DNA from: Latrodectus hesperus
Lineage: Eukaryota; Arthropoda; Arachnida; Araneae; Theridiidae
Reading direction: 5' to 3'
NCBI GenBank assembly: GCA_037975125.1
Contig: CM075862.1
Span: 47,223,020-47,287,019 of the forward strand
DNA: 64,000 bases
Shown here: positions 30,043 to 56,473 of the stretch, piece by piece
How the letters are laid out: each line of letters starts with the position of its first letter
How positions within the stretch are numbered: the first letter of the stretch is position 1
Position numbers and translations under genes: made by a program
Notes under the pieces: generated by a model
What the model saw: only the letters and a program-made list of their open reading frames with translations
What the model was told of the DNA's origin: nothing
Database searches by the model: none

Positions 30043-33000
30043 TATATATAACACTTCTTAGCATATATAGTGCTCTCTATAAATTATTAATGCCTTATAT
30101 GATATTAGTTAACAGTGGAAATGTTTGTATAGTTTCCTTAAAAAATTAAGTTTTGAATTAAATTTTGAGTAGTATGTTCACATATTTTTATTATAGTTTT
30201 ATTTTAATAATAAAAATTTGATCATTGTAATCACAAATTGAATACATAGAATGAAATTAACCAAATAACTTATTTTTATCTGAATAAGGTTAGATAAATA
30301 AAAATTACTATAATGAAATCGTTTTTAATATAATTTATAATGAAAAGCTCTTAAATATGCTCAATTTCTCAAGTGTAATTCTTCACTAAATTCTACGAAC
30401 GAAACTACATTGACCAAAGTTACGTGCTATTTCCAAGCCCCAATTGCTCCCTGGTTGATAATTCTGCAGTTTCATGTTGTTCTCAGGATTTAGACAAGTT
30501 AGCGCACAAGAACACTTTCTGTTTCACCATTAAAAGAGACTAAAACTAGTAGAATGTTTCTCTTTAATTTGGTTCAAGGCATTAAAGTAGCATTGTTTAT
30601 TAGGATTTATCACAGTAAAATAAACCTGCAATGACAACTTACATTTATTATCTTCGATTCTATTTATATTACATTTTAAAAGTTTCCCCAGGATAGAATA
30701 CATTTTATGATTTTAAGTTTTATGAAGATGTGAGTGAAAAAAAATGATTTGTGTAATGAAAATTCACAATGTATTGATATAAATAAAATGTAAAGTTCTT
30801 ATGAATTTCATGTTTATTTTCATTAATACTTTCAAATGTATTATAACACGTATAAATTCATGTACTCGGAGATCATATAATATCTTTTCATTCACTGACA
30901 TATTTTCAAATTTTGCTTGACCTAAATTATTCATCATTTATCTCGATATTTTTTGGAAGATTGATTCACTTATCAATGATATCTTTATGAATGAATAATT
31001 TTGTGTTATAGAGAGATTAATTTTTTCATTCGATGCGAATGAATATAGATTAGTTCGAAAGATAAAATATCTATTATATTGTTAGAAAATAAATAGCATA
31101 AAATCAAGATTTAACAACATAATCAATAGAAGGCTGATATAACAAGCCTTGATTATACACAATTTCGATTGAATTCACGCACAATTTTTATTGGGATTGT
31201 AATGATGGGCAAACCAAAAAATAATTTATTTTATAAATTTAGACAAAATGTATCAATAGAAAACCGGGGTAAATCTAGTGTAAAATTTTGATTTGAAGAA
31301 ACAAGGTGAATTAAAGTTGGTAGAGACACAATAAAGAAGTTATTAATTGAAGCAAATCAGTATATGCAGTTTTAGAAAATTGCCTCGTTTTTAGGAAACT
31401 GTAGGGACCGATAAAACAGCATTAAAATTGAGGTTTTGTAAAATAGAAAATAAGTAGATCGTAAAATACTACATTTTCTGTACCAAACTGCATTTTTGTA
31501 TATAATTAAATACTTACAAAATTTGACACCCATGCAAAACAAAATCTTTGATAATATCCTTTTGTTACTTTCGTTTTGTTGATGAAAATCAGTCCCTTTT
31601 TCAAAACCTATTTCTTTTTTAATACCAGAAATTATTTCACAGTCATTTTTCTCAAAAATATACCGCATACTTGTTTTGGTGTTTATCCTTTTGTTTTACA
31701 GGTGGTATAAAACTAAGTCATTTGTTTCGTGTCTGATATCTGAAAGTTTTTTTTCATTCTCATTTTTACACTCTCAATCATTTGATTAAGTGACAAAACT
31801 CACGAACAATTGACATCTGACTTTATTCACAAAGTGCATTTTTACCGAAATTCTTAGCTAAGCATTTCATTTTCATTAAAGTCAGTCGGTAAAAAGTTAT
31901 AGGTGTTTTTATATTCCAGTAGTTTTTTTTAATAAACCTTGCATGTTAAACTGACGTAGATATCTTTTTCCCTGCAACAAAACAATGTACTTGTCAATAT
32001 AAATATAAATTGACAAATTAATTGTACCTAGAATTTTAATTTTAAAACACGAATCCAAGACATGATCACTCACTGCAAAAGTTCCCTATGATGTTTGATT
32101 TTGAAACTGTTGATTGTACTGCGAAACAGAAGTTGTAAGATGGAACTTAGATTAGGTGTTTGAAATTTCACATGAATTGCTTTAAAAGTCCCTGCAATTT
32201 ATAATAAGCGGAATAGTTAGTTATCTTCAATATGAAGGACTTTTGATTTTTTGATAAAAATGTTCTTAAATATTTCTTAACCCTAAAATAAAAAATGGGA
32301 AAAACTAAGATAAAAAATAAAAGCAATTGTAAAGTGCATCAAAATAAGTTTGCAGAAAAAAGTTGTTTCAAAATTTTATTTTGTAAATGAAAACTTTTTA
32401 GCAAATGTCAACTGAAGCCTGTTTGAAAACATTTTAAATCATGAATTTTCCTAAATTAGTGATATTTTAAAACAAGTTTTTAATGTTAGAACTCGGAAAA
32501 TAACTAAATTACCGATTTCGACACTTTATGATCATTTTAAATGCTTAGGTTTAATTGCAAATCATGACATTTGGATTTCTACAAAAAACACAAGATCGCA
32601 TCATTGCATGTTTCGTAACTCGCCAAGAACATTTAAAGCTTCGAAGCAGTAAATTACGCCACTTCTACCATATCCGCCTTATTTGGGTACCTACTGATAA
32701 TTAATTGGCTTAGTCTCAGTAAAGTGTGTTAGAAGATCAACATGTTACGTTCAATGACAAGGTATACTAAAACCAAAAAAATCAGCAAAGAAAGAAAATT
32801 ATATAAGCGTAGAGATAATGAGCATAAATAATTATATGAGCAAAATATAATGGACATGAGTGGACACTTTATAATTCAATAAAATAGTTATTCTTTATAT
32901 GAATTTTTTTCTTTTTCATGAATAAATAAAATTACCTTCTGAATAATCCAATAAGCAGTATAACCTTCTGCAAATAACGTTTTTTAATCTTCACTAATAT

Positions 33001-34728
33001 CTTTTATAATTACATTAGGATTATATTTAAATCACATTTTTCGGAGATAGACAGATTTTTCAGAGACGATATGCTCTACTTCATACTATCAGTAATTTAT
33101 GAAAAAAACAGTTTTTTACTATTTTAAAAGAAAAGAATAAATCAGATTTAAGTGGAAAATCAATTTGTATAAAGTAATTTTTGGCTTGTTTTATGTTTCT
33201 CATTGTTTCGTGTCTGGAGTTGATTTTATAATATTAGCAGCTTTTGAGGGATAAAAATGCAACAGCGGTTGTGACATTCTTTTTATTTCATGGTCTAAGA
33301 TTGAAAGTTCTCTTTAAAGTTCATTTGTTGAATGTCAGTATCAAATTTCTAATCAGAACGTTCAGTCTACAATTTCATTTCCTATATGATTTTTATGCTT
33401 GGATATTTCTTCAATCTAAGAAACTTCTCTTAATTTGTCTATATCAGTGGGACACAAATTTATGTGATTCCTGATTTTTTTTCCTTTGAAGGCACAAATC
33501 ATTTACTACATATATATTAAAAAAAGAAATACAGCAGAAAAAAAGAAACATTTCAATCAGAGCTAACAGTTTGGCTCCCGTGCCAATCGTATTAACATTT
33601 TGAACTTACACGATCTCTCTTAACTAAATTAACAATCACAAAAGTCAAATGAAGTGAATTTGAAGACAGATAAATTAGTGAAACTGTTATTACTCTTTTT
33701 TTAATTATTTACAAGCAAAACTGAATATCTATGAGTAAAATTAAATGCATTATTGCATTGGGTCATACTGACAAGAACGATACCTAAGTATAAATTGAAA
33801 AGATAAATTCCTTCGAAATGCAAATGAACTGAATTAGTCTTGGATTACACATTGTGACATTATTTTTCATTGTAAGAAGACGTTTCATGAAAATATCTCA
33901 GTACTATATTTTTTATGAACGTATAAATTTTGTATATATAATAATATTTAATTGCATTTTCCTTTGCTTCAACATTGGTTATTTCCTTGCATTTATAGCT
34001 TGTCAAAGAAATTCTTGAAAAAATTAATTTCTAGTTAAGTGTATTAATATTATTTTAAACACATTCTATGTTCATTTAAAACATTAATACAAATTATTGT
34101 GAATAAGTATTTAAGTTACTTAAAATATTCATAATCATTTAAATTAATTTGAATTCATTAAAAATTCAATAATTGCTTATTCGTAATTATGAGATTTAAT
34201 AGAACAATATTAAGTTTATAGAAGAAAATAATTATTAATTGATTTAAAACTGCTAATTTAAAAGAAAATAACAAATATAAGGGAACATGTTAGACATTTT
34301 TGCATTGAAGTTAACGTTATCAATAGTCTTAAGAGTGGTAATATTGTAATAAAATAGATAATTCTATATTTATGCAGATCAAAATTTATTTCCATCGATT
34401 TCTGATAAACGTTGCGTTGTTCATAAAAATGAATAGACATTAAAGTAAACATTATCCATCTATTTGTTGCTAATAAGGTTTATTTTAAAACAATTTCCTT
34501 AGTTTTCACTACAGATTATAATATGTTTATATTATTTTGATAAATTTATTTTTCAGTATTTAAATCATTTAATAAATGAATAGTTAGAAACAGTATATTC
34601 TATAAAAATTTTAAATATCTGCGTTGACTGCTCAGTAATTTAAAGTTTTCTTATTCTTAACTAAAAAAAATATTTAATTCATAAGTTCCATAACACATTT
34701 TTTCATTTAATCATATTAAAACACACAA
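30043..34728. other. Long AT-rich stretch without recognised feature
   Basis: Scattered frames of up to 98 codons (for example minus 31372-31668, plus 33244-33474) match nothing I know. A less AT-rich patch at 30390-30560 and another at 32570-32760 have no identifiable motif. Confidence 0.35.
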
Positions 34729-37601
<2,873 letters not shown>

Positions 37602-37614
37602 TATATTATATATA

Positions 37615-41943
<4,329 letters not shown>

Positions 41944-41956
41944 TATATTATATATA

Positions 41957-46325
<4,369 letters not shown>

Positions 46326-46338
46326 TATATTATATATA

Positions 46339-47922
46339 GAGTGACGGCAAAAAGTATTGGCACATCTAATTTTTTGCAAATTTTGAATTGATTAAAGAAA
46401 ACAAGAGTTATTCAATTTAGAATAAACAAAATGCTTATGATTAACTGAAACAACTTGTACTTCACAATTTTTTTTTTAATTTTAAATACTGTATATAAAT
46501 ATAAAAAATACATAAATCTACTTGGAAAAAAGTATTGGCACATTTTCATCATTTGACGTAAAAAAACGTTTAATTTATATTTAATATTTAGTAAAAAGTC
46601 CATTTGCATCAATAATGGCTTGGAGACGCCTGGGCATTGAGTGAACCAAGTTTTGTATCAAGTCTAAGCTTATTTTGTCCCATTCTTCAGCTAAAAGTTG
46701 TTTCAAATGATTCCTTCCTGTAATGTGGTGTTTTCTCACCATCACATATAGAGAGAATGCCATAAATTTTCAATTATATTTATATCTGGTGACTGGGGAG
46801 GAGTGTGAAGCTGTTTTGGTACATTGTACAGTAACCATTCTTTGGCTCTGAGTACAGTATGTTTTGGGACGTTGTCCTGCTGAAACATATAGTCAATTTT
46901 AAGTCCCATTTTTGTAACACTTGCTTTCAGATTATCACGCAAAATGTTCACGTATCCTTCTGCATTCAAACTGCCTTCAATAAAAACAAGGTTTCCAACA
47001 CCATTATATAAAACACATCCCCGCACCATAACATGCCCACCTCCGTGCTTTACATTAACAATCACATTTTTCTTCTTTAACTCTTCGTTTTTTCTTCGCC
47101 AAATTGTCTTTTTACTGTCAGAACCAAACACATTAAACTTGCTTTCATCCGTGAAAACAACAGTTTTCCAAAAATCAAGAGGTTTGTTTATGTATTCTTT
47201 GGCAAAAGCCGTTTCTGACGATTTATTTCACTAATAAAAGTTTTTATTTCTTGGTGTTCTGCCATGTAGACCAACAGAGTACAGTACATTTCTTATTCTT
47301 CTTTCAGAGACCTGTACTCCAGAAACTAATTCGACCATATTAACCAAATTTCTCGCGCTGGCATAGTTATTTTTTTCGACTTCTTTCATAACTTTTCTCA
47401 CCATTCTAGCATTTAGCTTCTTTGATCGTCCTGTGCGCTTTTGGTTTTCAACCGTACCACGTTCTTCATACCTTTTACACACATTTCTCACTGAGGAAAA
47501 ACTTAAATTTATATAAGCAGCAATTTCACGATATGTTTTTTCTTGATTTTTCAGCAAAATTATCTTTTTACGTGTGCCTATACTAAGTTCTTTTGTTTTA
47601 GGCATAAATAGTTAATTTAAATATTTATATAAATTTATACACTTAGAAACTTTGTTCACAATTTATACTATGTATTATAGCTAAACAGTGAAACAAAACT
47701 AACTACAAAATTTAGAGTACACTAATTGTGACAATACTTATTTCCACTTGACCCACTAAAACAATTATTTTTTTAAAATAAAATTGGTAGTTAAACAAAA
47801 TTTTTAAAACACATTTATATCAATGTAAATTTCTTTTTTGGTTGTGAAAAAATTATCAAAATTGTATGATTTTCTTAAGAGTTAACGTTAAAAACATATT
47901 GTGCCAATTCTTTTTGCCGCCA

Positions 47923-47925
<3 letters not shown>
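46339..47925 (-). mobile_element. Tc1 element, unit 3
   Basis: Copy of 37615-39200 with the same ends, inner repeats and frame changes. Its right TA flank opens into the last (TA)n tract, after which the array stops. Confidence 0.88.
46581..47605 (-). pseudogene. Tc1 transposase (DD34E), frame-broken, unit 3
   Basis: Sub-frames 47605-47231, 47131-46742 and 46763-46581 translate identically to units 1 and 2. Confidence 0.9.

Positions 47926-48010
<85 letters not shown>
47926..48010. repeat. (TA)n tract, right border of the array
   Basis: About 85 bp of TA, followed by CTTTCTTTTACAAATTAAC, which is unrelated to the unit start. Confidence 0.95.
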
Positions 48011-48012
<2 letters not shown>

Positions 48013-48041
48013 TTTCTTTTACAAATTAACTGCCCCATATC

Positions 48042-48141
<100 letters not shown>

Positions 48142-48518
48142 TGTAATATATACCTGAATAATATACCAAAGCATGGTTTCCAGCAAAGCAATTTTCTTAG
48201 AAATTGTTGAATCACATTTTTAAAAAATAAAACTTTTTAGTTCAAATGATAGTGAATTTCAAATTTTTAAAAGTAATAATGAACTTCTGTTTGAAATTAT
48301 TAATACTGAATTCATATAAAATTGTTTTAATTTTGATATCCTGAAGGCTAATTGCCTTAGAATTTTTCTTCTTTTCATGTGCAGATACCTATCAAGAGTT
48401 ATGAATATGATAAATGATATCAGCCAGTTAATGATGTAGGAAAATAATTTGCATACTTAAATCAAAAAGAAGTGCTTAGTGAAATTTTTGATTAATAGGT
48501 TTATATATACATGTGCAG

Positions 48519-48700
<182 letters not shown>

Positions 48701-49929
48701 GTATCTCGTAGAGAAAGAATAATTTTGTACTTTCAAAAATATCTCACAAAGTCCTTAAAAATTATTATAGCTTTAAAATGTTAATTATTATTTACTTATT
48801 TTATCTGTCTCTTAAATATATATCTGTTGCACACAAGAGATATCAAATGAATAATTCACGATGTCATTAGTTAATATTAATATTAACCTAGTTTGAAAGC
48901 TCTTCAGACACCTATAATTTTAATATAAATTACATTCAAAGCTAAGTTATGATTTATGATGATTAAACAGCTAACTTTGGACGATTAGAAACTTTATATT
49001 TAATCGAAAAATCGTTTTTTACTTAGGGGTACATCCTAGAAAGTAACTAGAAATATTTAAAATGCAAATTTTGTTTTTAAAATATTAATTAAAAAACTAT
49101 TAGAGTTCTTTCAAATAATAAAAATTTTATGCATTTTATATATAAATATAAATTTATAAATATAATATAAATATAAATTTTATACATTTTATTTGAAACA
49201 TTTTATAAATTAATTTTTAAAGATTGAATGCATTTATTTCTGTAGTTCATATGAAATCAGTTCTTTGTTATTAAGAAAATGGATTCTATTTATTTCTGAT
49301 TATTAATGGATTTGTAGAAATCATTAATGCTTTTTGAAGTAATATATTTAACTGTCGTATATCTTTCTATTTTTCAAGACACAATGGATACAACATACAC
49401 ATTCACAGAATTTAAAATAAATAAGTGGTTTGCTTATAAGTACTTACTAATATTTTCTTATTTACATTGTTATTTAAAATAAAATATACATTTTAAGACA
49501 AAAGTATTGTTAAATTTAATTAAAAATGAAAAAAATACTTGATAGAAAAAGAGAATGATTCATTTAAATTATAAATTATGTATTATATACATAAAAATAA
49601 GATTATAAATTAAACTAATCCTGAAGTAATATATAGAATTAATTTAATTTTTAAAACAAATTATATTTCAGATTGCAAAATAAACATTCGAAACAGGAGA
49701 ACAGGTTTTATAAATATTATATATAAAGTTTTTGAAATATATATAGTGAGTACTAAAATATGTACTCGGTAATACATCTAATGATAATTTCAATTAAAGA
49801 ATAATTTTCTTACAATTATTTAATACCTTTTAAAATTAAAAGTGAATTCTGTAATCAAGTGAATTGAATGTATAGTAAAACCTGTGATTCAAATACAACT
49901 TTATCGCCCGGTGCATTTCTAGTGTTTGG
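48701..49929. other. AT-rich sequence without recognised feature
   Basis: Nothing supportable. The part from about 49870 may belong to the 3' end of the adjacent Tc1 relic. Confidence 0.35.
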
Positions 49930-51140
49930 GTAGATGCAATTGGAAATATATCCATTACGAAGTGACAGCTCTAAACTAGACTATAGAGTTTCAATAATAT
50001 TGAGGTCGAGTTACTGTATGGTCAAAAACCATAGTTACTTAACTTCTTTCTTGCTTTCTCCAAACCATGATATCATCAATCAAACTACAATAATAGATGC
50101 ATTATCCTATTGAGGAATTTAGCCGTCCTATGACTGAGTGGTTAGCGTTCCTGACTCCTAAGCTGTAGGTCCCAGGTACAAATCCCGGTTCGGGCATGGA
50201 TGTTACTATCTTTCTTCGTTCTCTCTGTGTTTCTCTGACCTTTCTTCTGTGATGATGTATGAATATGGCAACCCTATAAATGGGTTTGTGGTGGTATTGC
50301 ACGGGCAACGCTACTCTTCTCCATGACTTGGTTTACTGGTTGCCGCTGAGTAACGGCAAATGAGTAGCAGTTTCTGGTCTTGTTGTGGCAAAGGGTTCGT
50401 CACCCAAGGGCCCACTGCTGGAAAAAATATTGAGGAATTAAAACTCTGCAGCAAAGCTTGTACCATAGGATTGACCTGGTCAAATAAAGTATTTCTTAAC
50501 TACTCTTCAATAATTTCTACTTTCAGAGTTACGATAGATTTATCGGAAAACCAAAACATGGCTCCCTATATCATGACAGATCAATCTCTATGCTGCAAGA
50601 AAACAATTGGGATTGCACAGTGTCCTCCAGAAAAGCCACTATTATGTTGTTGGAAATATTGTGAAAACCAATTATATATGCAGGAAATATTGTTGAAGGA
50701 AATATTGTGAAATTGAGATAGTGTTCTCAGTTCACAATGATTTCTTCAATTTATCAAACAAAGTTTTTCTGTTAGTTTTTCTGAATGTGTTTGTTATTAA
50801 TATCTTCGACAAGTGACTTGAGATGGGTTTATGAAGATAACTTCTAACTGTATCCTTAGTCACAGGGAAATCTAAGTGCTGATTAAGCTCTGCGGTTACT
50901 TTTTATAAAACTGCTCGCCTTATGTCACAGAGTTATATCCGCTAAAATTTCTACCAGCTATTTTCACTTAAGTTTCCTTTCAAATCCAATGGTTTGCTTT
51001 GCCAATTTTTTCTTGCTGCCCCTTGACGCTGCTTTAACTTTAGAGAACGTACCACTAGAAACAAAATTTGGCATACTTTTGTCACACCTACTGTAGTATG
51101 CTCTGGTTTCACTTCATTCATAGTGTTTATCTTTCGCATT
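49930..51140 (-). pseudogene. Tc1 transposase relic interrupted by a SINE
   Basis: Minus-strand motifs run in Tc1 order. The start is near 51140 (MRKINTMNEVKPEH), then a basic GAARKNWQSKPLDLK. The second HTH block is VTAELNQHLDFPVTKDTVRS (near 50870), followed by GAMFWFSDKSIVTL and NPMVQALLQSF (50575-50440). After the SINE, (Q)DNASI (about 50090) carries the second catalytic Asp, then VWRKQERS and LDLNIIETL (49990-50015) with the catalytic Glu. There are many stops and frame changes. This Tc1 lineage differs from that in the 35-48 kb array. Terminal repeats were not identified. Confidence 0.8.
50120..50427 (+). mobile_element. tRNA-derived SINE, family B, with 12-bp target-site duplication
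   Basis: The insertion is flanked on both sides by TATTGAGGAATT (50108-50119 and 50428-50439), which fixes its ends. The head has an A-box region TGACTGAGTGGTTAGCG and a B-box region CAGGTACAAATCCCGG, then TTCGGGCATGGATG. The body shares the CCCTATAAATGGGT and TTTCTGGTCTTGTTGTGG blocks with the copy at 24590-24860. The 3' end is a short A-rich tail (GGAAAAAA). It splits the Tc1 transposase just before the second catalytic Asp. Confidence 0.92.
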
Positions 51141-54100
51141 ATATATATATATATATATGTATATATACGGATTAAACAAATCTTATAAGTCCATGTAAAG
51201 TTCATTTTTCATTATTTGTGTGTAATTTAAAACAATTATGCATGAACAAAATTTTTTAAAAGAACTGTATTCTTAATGACATTTGTAAATATCAGTAAAA
51301 TACATTTGCATTAACTGTTTCATGACATAAATATCCAAGAAATTTCTGAATTTAATGTATAAAAATATTAATTAATATTTATTAATAATAATTACCTCAA
51401 GTAAAAGTTTAATCACTAATATAAGCATTTGCAATTTTTAATTCAATGTCTAATATTTCTTAAATAGTTTTCTAGCATGTATTTTAAAAAAAGAATAAAA
51501 TTAACATTGTTTTCTAATGTACTTTTCCAACAGAACGAGGGAGAGATAAAGAGGATATTATTAATGATTTCAGAATTAGTTATTTGCTAAAAATTACATA
51601 TTAAATAAAACTTCGAGTGCCATAGAAAAATTTAATTACAGACATGGAAGTGAAATATGCAAAAAATAATTTGTAGTGGGGGAATATTAATTCTTAATAA
51701 AGTAACTTTTATCTCATGCCCAGATTGGTTTGAAATTTCCATCTTCGTTATAAAAGTTATTTAAAAACGTTAAATTTCTAAATGATAGTTTAGGACATAA
51801 AAACCAAATGGATTTTTTTAATATTTTAATATTTCATTGTTTTAAAATAATTTGATTTTAGTAAATTCAATTAAAACTCTAGTTTCTAGTCGAGCGAAAA
51901 AGTTTCATAATAATTTTGAAATGAATTTTTTACTTAGAAACGAAATTTTTACATATAACTTTTTAACCCAGGAGGTTTATTGATATATTTATTCAATTAT
52001 AAAAACCTTAATGAAAGTAACTTTTGTTTAAGACTGAAAGTATTTTATAACTTTTTTAATATTTAGAGAGGAAATTTGATTAAGAAAAATTCTTAAAAGG
52101 AAAAGCTTTTAGAAACGTAAATGTCTTCACCACTTTACCTGAAACAACTGAATATAATCAGGGAATAACATGGCATATACAAAAGTAGTATGCATGCTCA
52201 TAATATTTAATGTATGTATTTCAGGAAAAAGTACCCTAAATTAATAATACTTTTTCATTTACAGTCAAAATTTTAATTAATATGACAAACCAAAGGGTTA
52301 TGTAAAAATGTCTCAATATCATTTAATCATTTTTCTAGAGTTGGAAATTAAAATTTAACTTAAGACAATTGTATACTGTCATAACATATTATTTACTCAA
52401 TGCAAATTAAAAAAATCAAATTGAATAATAAATTAATAATTGCTCTTTTTATTTGAAAATATTAAAGGCATAAAACCATGCTAGGTATTTAAAAGAGATG
52501 ACAATGGATTGAATGAATATAGATGTATGTGTATAAATTTTAAATTTATCTAAAAATAAAAACTAATGTTTTGTTTACTTCACAGCTATTTATTTTAGAG
52601 TTATAATTAATAAATTCTAATAAAATTATTTACAAACAAAATCGCCAGTTTTTCCTTGCATTATAATGGGTCGAGAACAAAATAAGCTGTTCTATTATAC
52701 TATGTATTCTTCAGTTTTTTGTATATTAAGTTTTTTCCTGAAACAAAGAGATGAGATTTTTTTATGGATAATTGACTTTTTTGTTGTTCTTACTTATCAA
52801 AAATATTTATAATTTCTTAGTAGAAATACTTGGACACGAATGGACAACTGCATGAATAGAGCTTTATTTTTCTGTTTAAAAATTCACTTCATAAATATTG
52901 ACTTAGTGCAAAATACAAATGTACTGATTGTTTCTGCTTAAATACTGTTTCAAAGATCAAACATCAAATGTTTATTCAGTTCAGTATGAATAAGAATATG
53001 TTATAATTGTCCTCTAATTCATGAGTCTAAAATTATTCAAAACTCCTTTTCAACATTCCATTACAACATTAAGGAATTAAAAATTACTCAGCACAATGCA
53101 TCTGCAAATGGAAGAACAAATAAAAATCAGATAGTAAATGATCTGATGGTGAATCTTTGACTAATCATCAGAACTCCTGCTGCTCGCATAACTTTTAATC
53201 ATTGATCATGCTACCATCAGATTCATTTGTCAGGAAATATTGAATTTTTGTGATAAATTGTGACGTTCTTTGATAAAAACAATCATTGATTCAACGGATA
53301 TAAATTGTGCACAGATTTTTCAATTTGTCTTGCAATATTTATCTAAGATGTTGGGAATTAATTTACAGTTCTCTCTTGAAGACCAAAATTATTCAAAAAA
53401 TACAGCATGCATAATAAATATGGTCTCTAAAGCAAAAACACTAATTTTAAATACTTGAAATAAACAACAAAACATATAATAATTTTACATAAAAACTTGT
53501 GCATAAACGTTTTAGTATTTTCACTCTAATTCACTTTTTTATTATAGATTAAAGAAATTATCCTTCTGAAAAAATATACCAAAAATCAAGTTCATTTGTA
53601 TCAATCTAAGTGTGGCGTATTATTTAAGATGCTGGCTGCTTGGTTTGTCACTAAATGGTCATTTTTCGGTCACTTAGGCCAAAATACCTACAGTTTAAAG
53701 TGGAATCTAAGCCAAGTCAAAGATTGTTCAAACCCATAACCAAAGAGGACTTCAGCCACCTTTAACAAAGGTTGGAATCCCACCTAGTTCCAAGATGAGA
53801 TTAAAAATCATGAACCATTTAGACAAATGCCAACTATTCAGCTGTAATCTCTGCAAATTAGAAAGTTATTATGAAGTTCAGAAATTTTAATTTCTCAAAG
53901 AAATAGGTAACATTTTTATTTGAATGAATAAAAATAACAAAATAATATTTTTATTAAATATTTATTGTTATCATTTTGTTTTTAGGAAAAATAAAATAAT
54001 TGTTTTTTATGATTAAAGAATTTCATCATTATTCTTTTATTCAAAATGAATATTTATATTTTAAATATTCTGTACAATTAAATTACTTAAATTGAATCCT

Positions 54101-54639
54101 ATTCCGAAATAATATACAAAGGAATTAAAACAAATCAGGTCAGGTTTAGAATCGGATATCCCTTGGTTTGGCAAAACATCCGGCGATATATTTCGGATAT
54201 AAAATCTAATTTCTTGTAACCCTATCTTTGTATAGTTCTATATGTAGTGACTATCTTGTTAGTCACATCTTGGCGTCAAAAAAATCATCAAAGAATCAAT
54301 TGGTGTCAGATTGTAAACTTTTATCTGTCTGTCTTCATATAATTGAATACATGTTTTAAAAATAGTTTCAATAGATTTATGTTTATATGGGGATGGAATT
54401 TATTGAAAAGGGTGTTTTTTGAAATTCTTCTTTGAGTTCTCTCTGTTTGCTCATACATTTTGTTACTGGGATAGCACACTGAACGTTAAGCAATCCGATT
54501 TTTTCTTCAGCAGTTAGAGAAATCTTAGAGGTGTAGAGGAGACTTCGAGCAAGGGTGTTCGAAGTATTTCGATATGTACTCTAAACTGTGGTCAATGTTC
54601 AATTAGCTATTGTGTACAAAAAGAGACAAAAAGGGAACA
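51141..54639. other. AT-rich sequence without recognised gene
   Basis: A small (TA)n block lies at 51139-51158. A less AT-rich patch at 53610-53830 and another near 54150-54260 have no identifiable motif. A 62-codon frame at 53270-53458 is not recognised. Confidence 0.35.
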
Positions 54640-54900
54640 CCAAATTTTTCTATACATAAAATTCATGTTTATGATTCTTTACAGGATAACATGGGAAATT
54701 AGAAGACTGTAACAAAGTTTTGCAAAATCAACAATCAGAGTAGCCACCATTGTTGGAGACCACTTTTGTCACACTCCTCGACATTGATTCAAAGAGACTT
54801 GGAATGTGTTCCTGGGGTGCAGCAGAACAAGCAGGCTCCACACGTTACTAAAGATGATCTGGTGTGGCAGCTGGGGAACGTAATCTGATCCAATTACTGA
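54640..54900 (-). pseudogene. Tc1 transposase C-terminal relic
   Basis: The minus strand reads RLRSPAATPDHL, two stops, RVEPACSAAPQEHIPSLFES, then MSRSVTKVVSNNGGYSDC and a stop at 54728. This is the Tc1 C-terminal pattern (W..IPQEHI..L..SMPRRV..V....GGYT.Y). The catalytic core was not recognised upstream, though weaker similarity may extend to about 55080. It is a third Tc1 lineage, distinct from the array and the 50-kb relic. Confidence 0.65.
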
Positions 54901-56369
54901 GTAACCACGGAACACATTTTTTCTTTTTTCACAAAAGAGTCAGCTAGCCAGGAAAGCATTCAATATGTTGATTGAGGAAGAATCCTTGCACAAGTAATCC
55001 ATTAACCTGTTGAAATATGGCTGTGGGTAAGCTCTGATGTTAGTGAAGGACGAATGGCTCCCATACCTTGGAGATGTAGAGCTGACTGTTTAAAGTACAT
55101 TTTGTCTATAATTTTTTTATTGTATTATGCATAATATAATTTAAAAGTTTTTTTTATATATTTTTCAAAAACCATACGTAAATTGAATTTTGAATCGCAT
55201 ACAAATGCTAACGATATTGTATTAAAAAATACTTTTTTTAAATATGTATAATTCTGCTTTTTAAGGAAATATTTGATCGAGAATCTTAAATAATTTGATA
55301 TTTAAAGAAAGTTTTGAATCATAGTGAGAAATAATTTAGCGTTTCTGATAAGTTTCGAAATAGTTATTCATAATATTTTAGATAAAAGAGATTTATTATT
55401 GAAAATGTTAAAGATCTGAGAAGAAGAGTAAAATATTCTTTCCAATTAATTTCCAAGTTTGCAATAAAACAAATTTTGTATATTCGTAAAATAGTTGCTG
55501 ATCAGTAAACTATTTCATATAGTGGTCTCTGGTACAACTTAGGATTAAATGGGTTGTCGCAGATAACTATTTCATGCTGATAAAGTTAAAACTTTGTTTA
55601 GGGAACTTTTAAAAAAATAACTGTTTAACCAAATTATTAGATTTTTTCTTGATTAAATATACATGTTTAAATAATTTAACTGGATCATTTATTTTAAAGT
55701 TTATATGTATTTTTTTAAAAAGTAAATAACTATACTAACACATAATTTTCACTTACATCTATAAAATTTTCAAACATTTTAAATTATTAAACCCTTAGTA
55801 AAAATAGGTAAAATAACATATTTTTTATATTACTAAATAATAAGCTTTAACATAAATTAATGTTTCTTATCATCTGCTATATATCTCTTAAGATTAATTT
55901 CTAATATTCCATAAAATATATCTGTTCATTGAAATAAAGAAGAAAACTAAAATAAAGATCAACCACAAATGGTTTCTAGTTATGAATAAATAAAGAACTT
56001 GGTAAATTTGTCCGCTAAAACTATTTAAATTCAGAAAAAAATTATGCATATATGTTAATAATTTCGTTTATCCATATCACATATGGCTATTATTAAAGCG
56101 ATTTTCTCTATTATGATAAAAACAAATTTTAAAAACATTTACTTTGCAGTCAAAATTATAAACTCTCGAAATATATAATATTTTAAAAAATATACTATCA
56201 CAACAAAAGAAAGTTTACTGATCCTTAAGATTTTAAGTTTAATAACTCATTTTCAGTTCAATTTCGAAAATGAAATATAAAATATTTCATTCTGCAACGT
56301 AAACTTTTGACGATAAATCAACTAACAAATTATTTTATATTTTTCCAGCATTTATCACGATTGTTTTTT
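54901..56369. other. AT-rich sequence without recognised feature
   Basis: The first 180 bp may include more of the Tc1 relic. The rest shows nothing supportable. Confidence 0.35.
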
Positions 56370-56380
56370 CTGTTTTGCGT

Positions 56381-56473
<93 letters not shown>

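Noticed and set aside
50360..50710. 116-codon plus-strand open frame
   Set aside because: It is antisense to the Tc1 relic and begins inside the inserted SINE; the minus-strand reading gives recognisable transposase motifs.
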